A stretch of DNA of 5,621 nucleotides from Acidobacteriota bacterium (GTDB lineage: Bacteria; Acidobacteriota; Terriglobia; UBA7540), in assembly GCA_003165615.1 (NCBI GenBank), contig PLWR01000115.1, positions 301-5,921 of the forward strand. Direction: 5' to 3'. The translations under genes were made by a program, and so were the position numbers. The first letter of the stretch is position 1. Every line of letters begins with the position of its first letter. The notes under the pieces are model-generated. The model made no database searches, was not told where the DNA came from, and worked only from the letters and a program-made list of their open reading frames with translations. This document shows, piece by piece, positions 1 to 5,621 of this stretch.

Positions 1-2699
1 ACACCACGCGCAATCCGCGCTCCACAGTGGCGACGGCGACGGAAATTTATGATTACGTGCGCCTGCTTTTTGCGCGCATCGGCGTCACCCTGTGCTACCG
101 CTGCGGCCAGGTGGTAAAGAGGGACCATGTCGACGCCATTGCGGAAAAAATTCTGACCCAGGAACCAGGCCGCCGCTTTTATGTATTGTTTCAAGTGAAC
201 CCGGTGGCTTCCGTGGAACCCAAGGTTCCCGAAAGCCCTGATGCGAAGGACGCGAAACCCTCAGCCCCCGGAACGAAGACGCGGGGCGGCAAGGCAAGGC
301 GCAAAGAGCCCGCGGCCATCGAAACCGCAGGTGTTTCGCCCGCGGCTTCGCGGCCCACGCCGCCCAGTGAGGACTTGAAGCCCCGACTCTTCGCCCTTCG
401 CCAAAGGGGTTACAACCGCCTGTACCAGCACGGCCGCGTTTTTGAATTCTCCACGCCGGAGTCCCTGCTCGACGTCGATTTCGCCCAGCCTGTTTACATT
501 CTGGTGGACCGGCTCGCTGCGGCCGCGGACATTCGCCAGCGGGTCATCGATTCGGTGGAACTTTGCTATCGCGAATCAGGCGAAGCAATACTGGAATTCG
601 TTTCCAACGATCCCGCCACACCTCCGGAGCGATGGGTCTTCAATGAGCGCTTTGAGTGCAAGACCTGCAAAATCGTTTATCAGGACCCCCAGCCGAGTCT
701 GTTTTCGTTCAACAATCCTTACGGCGCCTGCCCGCGGTGCCAGGGTTTTGGGAATACCATCGATTTCGATCTCGACCTGGTGATTCCCGACAAGAGTAAG
801 AGTCTGGCCGACGGTGCGGTGGAACCCTGGACCAAGCCGCGCTACCGCGTGCCGCAGAATGAAATGCGCCGCGCCGCCCGCGCCAAGGGAATCCCCCTCG
901 ACGTTCCTTATTACAAGCTCAACTCCGACCAGCGCCGCTGGCTGGTGGAAGGGGACGATGATTTCGAGGGCATCCGCGGATTCTTTGAGTACCTGGAGCG
1001 GAAAAAGTACAAGCTCCACGTGCGCGTGTTCCTGAGCCGTTATCGCGGCTACACCCTGTGCCCGGAATGCCAGGGCGGACGCCTGCGCCGCGAAGCGTTG
1101 AACGTGCGCGTCCAGGGGAAAAGCATCACCGAAGTCTGCCGCATGTCGATTCAGGATGCCTACCACTTTTTCAATGAGCTGCGCCTCTCGCCGGAACACC
1201 AGACGATTGCCGATAAGATTTTGGAAGAAGTCCGCTCACGCTTGAAATTCCTCTATCGCGTTGGATTGGAATACCTGACTTTGGACCGGTTGGCTTCCAC
1301 ACTGTCCGGCGGCGAATCCCAGCGCATTCAATTAGCCACGGCGCTGGGCTCAAATCTGGTTGGGGCATTGTATGTTTTGGATGAGCCTTCCATTGGCCTG
1401 CACCCTCGCGACACGGGCCGCCTGATTGAGATTATGAAAACCCTGCGCGATCTGGGAAACACGGTGCTGGTGGTGGAGCACGATCCCGAGATGATGCGCG
1501 AGGCAGACAAATTATTGGACCTCGGACCCGGCGCGGGTGAGCACGGCGGCCGCATCATTTATGCGGGCAACATGGAAGGGCTGCTTGCTGACCCGCATTC
1601 GCTGACGGGGCGGTATCTTTCCGGAGAATTGGAAATCCCCATTCCGGAGGTGCGGCGTAAGCCCGGCAAGTTCTGGCTGAGGATTCGCGGCGCACGCCAG
1701 CACAATTTGAAGTCCGTTGATGTGGATATTCCTTTGGGACTCATGGTGTGCGTCAGCGGCGTCTCCGGATCGGGAAAGTCGACCCTGGTTCACGATGTGC
1801 TCTACAACACCCTCATCTCGCGCCGCGGTCTGCCCGCGCCGCGCGCCGAGTGCGAACGCATTGAAGGCGACGCGCAGATTGCGGAAATTGTGCTGGTCGA
1901 TCAATCGCCGCTGGGCCGCACACCGCGCTCCAATCCCGTCACCTATATCAAGGCATTTGACGCCATTCGCGAGGTCTTTGCCTCCACTCCGGAAGCGCGC
2001 AAGCGTGGCTACACTCCGGGATATTTCTCCTTCAACATTCCCGGAGGGCGCTGCGAGACCTGCCAGGGCGACGGCACGGTGACCCTGGAAATGCAATTTC
2101 TCGCCGACGTCGATCTGGTTTGCGAAGAGTGCCGTGGCCGCCGCTTTAAACCCGGCATCCTGGAGATCCATTACAAAGGCAAGAGTATTTATGATGTCTT
2201 GCAGTTGACGGTGAAAGAGGCCCTGGCCTTCTTTTCCAACGTTCCCAAGTTGACCGGCAAAATCCGCGTGCTGGAGGAAGTCGGGCTGGGGTATCTGCGG
2301 CTGGGGCAATCGGCCACCACGCTTTCCGGCGGCGAAGCCCAACGTGTTCGCCTGGCCGCCCACCTGGCGCATCGGACCAGCCAAGATAGCCTTTTCATTT
2401 TTGATGAGCCCACCACCGGCCTCCACTTTGACGACATCAGCAAATTGCTGACGGCTTTTCGCCGCCTGATTGAAACCGGCGCCACCGTTTTGATCATCGA
2501 ACACAATATGGATGTGCTAAAGACGGCCGACTGGATCATTGATCTCGGCCCCGATGGCGGCGATTCCGGCGGATATGTTGTGGCCGCGGGTACGCCCGAA
2601 AGCCTGCTGGAAAACAAGCTCTCGCTGACGGGAAAATTCTTGGCGAAATATCTTCCCCATTCCCAGTGGCCGCGCGGCGCGATGAAAGCGAAGAATTGA
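1..2699 (+). CDS. uvrA: UvrA, excinuclease ABC subunit A (5' end cut by window edge)
   Basis: UvrA is the cytoplasmic dimeric ATPase that finds bulky DNA lesions and loads UvrB in nucleotide excision repair. The reading frame is open to the window edge (first full codon at 3), and its first residues match the NPRSTV-x-T-TEIYDY block that lies near residue 93 of E. coli UvrA. About 90 residues, including the first Walker A, are therefore outside; the GTG at 27 is internal, not a start. Visible motifs: CxxC at 93-104; a four-Cys zinc site (codons 657, 666, 729, 738); CxxC at 1059-1070; signature LSGGESQ at 1302 with Walker B LYVLDEPSIGLH at 1368-1403; second Walker A GVSGSGKST at 1758-1784; zinc-finger CxxC pairs at 2052-2063 and 2121-2132; signature LSGGEAQ at 2322; Walker B LFIFDEPTTGLH at 2391-2426. 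All key residues in view are intact. The full protein would be about 985-990 residues against 940 in E. coli, because of a Pro/Ala/Lys-rich insert of about 50 residues (roughly 213-374) inside the UvrB-binding domain. The second in-frame ABC half is complete. It ends in TGA, 4 bases before the next gene. Confidence 0.98.
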   Translation, partial: TTRNPRSTVATATEIYDYVRLLFARIGVTLCYRCGQVVKRDHVDAIAEKILTQEPGRRFYVLFQVNPVASVEPKVPESPDAKDAKPSAPGTKTRGGKARRKEPAAIETAGVSPAASRPTPPSEDLKPRLFALRQRGYNRLYQHGRVFEFSTPESLLDVDFAQPVYILVDRLAAAADIRQRVIDSVELCYRESGEAILEFVSNDPATPPERWVFNERFECKTCKIVYQDPQPSLFSFNNPYGACPRCQGFGNTIDFDLDLVIPDKSKSLADGAVEPWTKPRYRVPQNEMRRAARAKGIPLDVPYYKLNSDQRRWLVEGDDDFEGIRGFFEYLERKKYKLHVRVFLSRYRGYTLCPECQGGRLRREALNVRVQGKSITEVCRMSIQDAYHFFNELRLSPEHQTIADKILEEVRSRLKFLYRVGLEYLTLDRLASTLSGGESQRIQLATALGSNLVGALYVLDEPSIGLHPRDTGRLIEIMKTLRDLGNTVLVVEHDPEMMREADKLLDLGPGAGEHGGRIIYAGNMEGLLADPHSLTGRYLSGELEIPIPEVRRKPGKFWLRIRGARQHNLKSVDVDIPLGLMVCVSGVSGSGKSTLVHDVLYNTLISRRGLPAPRAECERIEGDAQIAEIVLVDQSPLGRTPRSNPVTYIKAFDAIREVFASTPEARKRGYTPGYFSFNIPGGRCETCQGDGTVTLEMQFLADVDLVCEECRGRRFKPGILEIHYKGKSIYDVLQLTVKEALAFFSNVPKLTGKIRVLEEVGLGYLRLGQSATTLSGGEAQRVRLAAHLAHRTSQDSLFIFDEPTTGLHFDDISKLLTAFRRLIETGATVLIIEHNMDVLKTADWIIDLGPDGGDSGGYVVAAGTPESLLENKLSLTGKFLAKYLPHSQWPRGAMKAKN

Positions 2700-2703
2700 T
2701 GCC

Positions 2704-4302
2704 ATGCAATTTTCCAAGGTGAACTTAGTCTGGATTCCTCATTCCAAATCTGGTCAGAAATCCTGGTTAACCTCTCTGGCGATCATGGTGGTCTCCCTGG
2801 CCTTGCTGATCTCCCCCCAAGGGGCGGCATGTGCCCCGCCCGGGCGGCCCGGCACCGGTCCATTTCTTCTGCCCGCTTCCAGTAAGGAGAAGGAAGCGCC
2901 GCTCTCGCAGGAACAAACCTTCAGCATGCTTCAGGCCGGCGTTCCCTCCCGGCAAATCGAGGGTTTCGCGCGTAGTGATGGCATCGACTTCAAGGTGACG
3001 CCCGCACTTGAGCGCGACTTGCGCAAAGCGGGGGCCACCGAAAGCCTCATCCTGTTGCTAAGAAAGTTGAGCAACGCCCCCGCCCAGCCTTCTGCTCCCG
3101 CCGCATCGGAAGAATCCTCCGCATTAATACGTCGGGCGGATGATGCCCTGACGCGGAAGGACTACGCCGAAGCGGTAAAGGCGCTGAAGACTGTCATTAC
3201 GAATCAAACTGACATGGCGCCCGCCTGGTTCGACCTGGGTTTTGCTTACGCCGGTCTGCACCAGCCGGATGAAGCGGTCAAGGCCTACCAGAAATCCCTG
3301 GAGCTTGCACCCGATCTTTTTCCCGCGCGGCTGAACCTGGGAATTCTGCTGGTGGAGCAGAAGCAGCCACAGGCGGCGCTGGAACATTTGCAAAAAGCCA
3401 CAACGCTGAAGCCGGAGAACGTCCGCGCCCACTTGTATTATGCGCGTGCCCTCGCCCAAACCAACCAGGCGGATGCTGCCGGGAAAGAGTTGCAGGAGGT
3501 GACGCGCCTCGATCCGCACGCGGCCATTGCGCAACTCGAACTCGGTCAACTCGAACTTGAACAAAAACACCCAGCGGAGGCGCTCACCGCATTTCAACAG
3601 GCCCTGGTGCTGAATCCAAAATTGGTGCAGGCGGAGCTGGGAGCGGCCTCCGCCGCCGAAGCGCTGAACGACACCGCGCAGGCAGTCACGCATTTTGAGA
3701 AATACCTGGCAGCGCAGCCGGATGACCTGGAAACGCGGCTTCACCTGGCGCGGCTCTACTTGGTGCAAAAGCAAAACGAGAAAGCCCGCGATGCTTTGGA
3801 AAGCATCTACCGGGTGAAACCGGATCTGCCTGGACTTTCGGCCACATTGGGTGACGTGAACGCGTGCCTGAAAAACTTCCCCGAAGCGGAGAAGTACTAT
3901 CGCCTGGCGCTGAGCGCAGACCCAAACGTTGCGGATCTCCATCGTGGTCTCGGGCAAGCACTGTTGGACGAACAGAAATTTCCGGAGGCGGAGAAGGAGT
4001 TTCGCACCGCCCTGCAATTGGACTCGCACAATCGCGAGGCTGCCATTGGGCTCGCTTTCAGCCTGGACTTTCAAAAGCGGTATCAAGAAGCGATCCCCCT
4101 TTTCGAAAAGTTGGCGAGCGCCCCGGACGCGTCGCCCAATGTGTTCTTCGTCCTGGCCACCTGTTACGATCACCTCAGGGCGCGCAAAGAAGCGTTGGCC
4201 AATTACGAACGCTTCCTGCAGCTTTCGAACGGCAAGAATCCGGATCAGGAATGGCAGGCCACCCAGCGGGCAAAGCTTCTCCGCCGCGTGCTTGCAAAAT
4301 AG
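2704..4302 (+). CDS. Exported protein with 11 tandem TPR repeats and N-terminal GIDF-type helical module
   Basis: This 532-residue protein is probably an envelope scaffold for protein-protein contacts; no enzymatic motif is visible. The N-terminus has Lys at 15 and 19, then a hydrophobic segment at about 21-37 and small residues GAAC at 40-43, which fits an export signal. Cleavage after Ala42 is plausible; C43 could be a lipid-anchor Cys, but Gly at -3 is a poor lipobox. Residues about 66-121 form a small helical module with GVPSRQI and GIDFKVTP, which I recall from other acidobacterial proteins. A Pro/Ala/Ser linker (124-138) leads to 11 gapless 34-residue TPR units starting at residues 140, 174, 208, 242, 276, 310, 344, 378, 412, 446 and 480, then a capping helix at 514-532. 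The start at 2704 is chosen because it keeps the whole export signal; a later ATG (Met28) would cut into the hydrophobic core. The ribosome site is weak (GAAG at 2691-2694), so translation may depend on coupling to uvrA, 4 bases upstream. The function is unknown; adapter roles in secretion or envelope assembly are typical of the family. Confidence 0.93.
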   Translation: MQFSKVNLVWIPHSKSGQKSWLTSLAIMVVSLALLISPQGAACAPPGRPGTGPFLLPASSKEKEAPLSQEQTFSMLQAGVPSRQIEGFARSDGIDFKVTPALERDLRKAGATESLILLLRKLSNAPAQPSAPAASEESSALIRRADDALTRKDYAEAVKALKTVITNQTDMAPAWFDLGFAYAGLHQPDEAVKAYQKSLELAPDLFPARLNLGILLVEQKQPQAALEHLQKATTLKPENVRAHLYYARALAQTNQADAAGKELQEVTRLDPHAAIAQLELGQLELEQKHPAEALTAFQQALVLNPKLVQAELGAASAAEALNDTAQAVTHFEKYLAAQPDDLETRLHLARLYLVQKQNEKARDALESIYRVKPDLPGLSATLGDVNACLKNFPEAEKYYRLALSADPNVADLHRGLGQALLDEQKFPEAEKEFRTALQLDSHNREAAIGLAFSLDFQKRYQEAIPLFEKLASAPDASPNVFFVLATCYDHLRARKEALANYERFLQLSNGKNPDQEWQATQRAKLLRRVLAK

Positions 4303-4303
4303 A

Positions 4304-4309
4304 TATAAT
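4304..4309 (+). promoter_or_regulatory. Perfect TATAAT box in the TPR/4318 gene gap (possible internal promoter)
   Basis: The 15-base gap between two genes contains an exact sigma-70 -10 consensus. A start about 7 bases downstream would fall near 4316, two bases before the ATG at 4318, so the message would be almost leaderless. That fits the lack of a properly spaced ribosome site (AGG at 4314-4316 sits only one base from the ATG). Against it, there is no recognisable -35 box at 16-18 bases spacing (the region is CCGCCG-like) and no extended -10 TG. It may be chance in an AT-rich gap. Confidence 0.25.
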
Positions 4310-4317
4310 CTTTAGGT

Positions 4318-4863
4318 ATGGCTCGGGAACGCTGCACAGTCCTGCCGGTCTGCCTGGCCTTGCTGGGGATTTTATTGGCCGGACTGTGCGCCATGGGACG
4401 CGAGACCGCGGAGCAATTGCTCCAACGGATCCAAAGCGAACCGAATCCCGTCAAGAAGGCGAAGGACGAAATCAAGCTCGCCAGTTTGAAACTCACCCAA
4501 GTCCAGAATGCCTACTCGCAGGGTAATATCGAAGCGGGCGAAAAACTTCTCGGCGCGTTCACGGACGCGATGAAAACCTCATGGAAGCTTCTCCAGGATT
4601 CCGGGCGCAAGGCGTCCAAACAGCCGGAGGGGTTTAGAGAGCTGGAGATTGCACTTCGCGAAGACGTGCGCATATTGCAAGATTTGGAACGGACCGTGAG
4701 CTACCTGGACCGCCCCCCCCTGGAGAATGCGGCGCAGGAAATGGAGAAGATGCGGGGCGAGGTTCTGCACGCGCAGTTCCCCGGCGGCCCTCCCCGGACT
4801 CTCAAAGGTTCTCCCCCTCCCCAGGCTAACACCAGCCCGGGGAGTCCCACGGAAGTACGGTGA
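4318..4863 (+). CDS. Small secreted helical protein of unknown function
   Basis: I do not recognise a named family in this 181-residue protein. Residues 1-27 form a signal peptide: two Arg at 3 and 5, a hydrophobic core at about 8-24, and a likely cut after Gly27 (AMG before RET). The mature part is predicted by eye to be almost all helix: about 29-60 with NPVKKAKDEIKLA, 62-97, and 103-152 with FRELEIALRE and LQDLERT. It then turns into a Pro/Gly/Ser-rich, probably disordered tail from about 155. The ATG at 4318 is chosen because it gives the full signal peptide; the later ATG at 4393 would remove it. It starts 15 bases after the TPR gene and ends 7 bases before the next gene, which suggests one operon. 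An uninterrupted run of 8 C (4713-4720) encodes the Arg-Pro-Pro-Leu stretch. The layout of helices resembles the next protein, so the two may be distant relatives. It probably acts outside the cytoplasm; the partner is unknown. Confidence 0.8.
   Translation: MARERCTVLPVCLALLGILLAGLCAMGRETAEQLLQRIQSEPNPVKKAKDEIKLASLKLTQVQNAYSQGNIEAGEKLLGAFTDAMKTSWKLLQDSGRKASKQPEGFRELEIALREDVRILQDLERTVSYLDRPPLENAAQEMEKMRGEVLHAQFPGGPPRTLKGSPPPQANTSPGSPTEVR
4859..4863 (+). promoter_or_regulatory. Ribosome binding site GGTGA overlapping the upstream stop codon
   Basis: GGTGA matches part of the anti-16S complement (AGGAGGTGA) and lies 7 bases before the ATG at 4871, good spacing. Its last three bases are the TGA stop of the gene at 4318, so ribosomes ending there would cover the next start region, which suggests translational coupling. 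This site supports 4871 as the start; the same reading frame is open further upstream, with an ATG at 4727, but that extension is Arg-rich and lies inside the preceding gene. Confidence 0.5.
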
Positions 4864-4870
4864 TTGCCGT

Positions 4871-5512
4871 ATGCGCACTTTGATGATTTCGGCTCTGTTG
4901 CTTGCCGTCTCCCTGGGCGTGGCGCGGGGGGAGGAAAAAGGCGATTACCTCAGCGAGGAAGAAGCGGACCAGTTGCGCGACGCGCAGGATCCTTCCGAAC
5001 GCATCGAAAAATATCTGTCGTTCGCGGAAGTCCGCCTGGAGCGGTTCGATGATATTCGCAACCGTCCGCCGAATCCGGACTACGATATTCCCGCTTACCT
5101 TGATACCCAACTTGGCCAGTATATTCGCATCACCGACGCCCTGAAGGACTGGATCGAGGATCACTACGATCGCCACGACGATATGCGCGCCGGCCTGAAA
5201 CAAATTCTGGAAATGGGCCCCCACCAGCTCGAGCAATTGCGGCGTATTGAACAATCATCGGATCCCTATGCCGCCGGGTACCGCCGATCGCTCAGCGACG
5301 CCATTGAGGATTTCACCGATGCGGTTGACGGCGCCACCAAAGCGCTCTCCGAGCAGTCGAAGCTGTTCGGCGAATTGAAGCGCGAAGAAAAGGCCGACGC
5401 CCAAACTGTTAAAGACCGCCAGAGGGAGGAGCAGAAACGCTCCAAGGGAGAAGAGAAGCTGCGGAAAAAAGAGCATGAGAAAGGCCCCCCCACCGACAAG
5501 GACGAGGATTGA
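4871..5512 (+). CDS. Small secreted helical protein with charged C-terminal tail, unknown function
   Basis: This is a 213-residue exported protein with no named family that I can assign. Residues 1-20 form a clear signal peptide: Arg2, a hydrophobic core at about 4-17, and a cut after VARG before EEKGDY. The mature N-terminus has a conserved-looking block, YLSEEEADQLRDAQ followed by PSERIEKYLSFAEVRL (residues 27-56), of a kind I recall from uncharacterised acidobacterial proteins. Then come an Asp/Pro/Tyr-rich stretch (66-76), helices at about 77-98, 103-127 and 133-160, and a tail from about 164 to 213 very rich in Lys, Glu and Arg, likely a charged single helix or disordered. The start at 4871 is chosen because it begins exactly at the signal peptide and has a GGTGA ribosome site; the open frame upstream to 4727 would bury the signal. 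It is the last gene visible of the apparent operon, 7 bases after its neighbour. An all-helical binding or structural role in the periplasm is a guess. Confidence 0.88.
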   Translation: MRTLMISALLLAVSLGVARGEEKGDYLSEEEADQLRDAQDPSERIEKYLSFAEVRLERFDDIRNRPPNPDYDIPAYLDTQLGQYIRITDALKDWIEDHYDRHDDMRAGLKQILEMGPHQLEQLRRIEQSSDPYAAGYRRSLSDAIEDFTDAVDGATKALSEQSKLFGELKREEKADAQTVKDRQREEQKRSKGEEKLRKKEHEKGPPTDKDED

Positions 5513-5541
5513 GGGGCAGTCGTTAGTGACCACCCGCTAGT

Positions 5542-5557
5542 GTCCTGAGTCCTGAGT
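5542..5557. repeat. Short tandem repeat, GTCCTGA x2 plus GT
   Basis: Two perfect head-to-tail copies of the 7-base unit GTCCTGA are followed by a partial third copy. It lies in the non-coding 3' stretch just before the hairpin. Copy number is low, so it could be chance or the edge of an interspersed intergenic element. Confidence 0.4.
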
Positions 5558-5561
5558 TTGT

Positions 5562-5594
5562 TGATGAATTCAGCCCGCGAAGCGGGAGTCATCA
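5562..5594 (+). terminator. Nested hairpin downstream of the last gene; weak terminator or intergenic repeat
   Basis: The inner stem CCCGC (5574-5578) pairs perfectly with GCGGG (5582-5586) around a GAA loop. An outer stem TGATGA (5562-5567) pairs perfectly with TCATCA (5589-5594), separated from the inner stem by an asymmetric internal loop of 6 and 2 bases. The structure begins 49 bases after the last stop codon. Only a broken T-rich run (TTTCACTCTT) follows, so it is not a classical intrinsic terminator. The CCCGCGAAGCGGG core resembles palindromic repeats scattered between genes in some acidobacterial genomes (from memory). The rest of 5513-5621 shows nothing else I can name. Confidence 0.38.
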
Positions 5595-5621
5595 TTTCAC
5601 TCTTGTCCAAAACAGGTGTTT

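Noticed and set aside
27..29. GTG as the start of uvrA
   Set aside because: The frame stays open to the window edge, and the residues before it (NPRST) belong to the conserved UvrA block, so the GTG encodes an internal Val.
1512..2504. Long minus-strand open frame (330 codons) opposite uvrA
   Set aside because: It lies fully antisense to a conserved ATPase region and shows no family motif or ribosome site. GC-rich codon bias creates such antisense frames.
2836..2847. Perfect 12-base palindrome CCGCCCGGGCGG, with GGGGC/GCCCC pairing just upstream
   Set aside because: It lies inside the TPR gene just after the export signal, in Pro/Gly/Arg codons. In a GC-rich gene this is expected by composition, and nothing marks it as an operator.
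3124..4173. Long minus-strand open frame (349 codons) opposite the TPR gene
   Set aside because: It is the mirror of a repetitive TPR coding region, with no recognisable domain and odd Gln/Arg-rich composition.
3864..4526. Plus-strand open frame of 220 codons bridging the TPR gene and the next gene
   Set aside because: It overlaps two better-supported genes in another frame, is Arg/Gly/Ser-rich, and has no domain.
5485..5491. C7 run near the end of the last gene
   Set aside because: It is five codons from the end of a disordered tail; slippage would only change the last few residues, so no functional case can be made.
5266..5610. Minus-strand open frame at the right end
   Set aside because: Most of it is antisense to the charged tail of the last gene (Ser/Phe-rich shadow of Glu/Lys codons); its start lies in the hairpin region.

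Overview
This window comes from a GC-rich bacterial chromosome. All of its genes are on the + strand, tightly packed and probably co-transcribed. The best guess for the host is Acidobacteriota. This rests on three things: a UvrA with the acidobacterial-style variant of the segment before its central CxxC; a TPR protein carrying an N-terminal 'GIDF-x-VTP' helical module that I associate with that phylum; and two small exported helical proteins of a kind I recall from those genomes. The assignment is from memory and comes from no search.

Region by region: positions 1-2699 hold most of uvrA, the damage-recognition ATPase of nucleotide excision repair, cut at the 5' end by the window edge (about 90 residues missing). 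Four bases later, 2704-4302 encodes an exported or membrane-anchored protein built from 11 consecutive 34-residue TPR units. After a 15-base gap, 4318-4863 encodes a small secreted helical protein of unknown function. After a further 7 bases, 4871-5512 encodes a second small secreted helical protein with a highly charged tail. The last 109 bases (5513-5621) contain no gene; they hold a short tandem repeat and a nested hairpin that may be an intergenic repeat element or a weak terminator.

The spacing (4, 15 and 7 bases) and common strand suggest one operon, in which a cytoplasmic DNA-repair gene is followed by three genes whose products carry N-terminal export signals. No mechanism links UvrA to the exported proteins in the sequence, so the linkage may only be co-transcription. 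The TPR protein and the two small proteins more plausibly work together in the periplasm or cell envelope. A C8 tract and a perfect TATAAT box near the first small gene are the main regulatory-scale oddities. I see no RNA gene, mobile element or CRISPR array.
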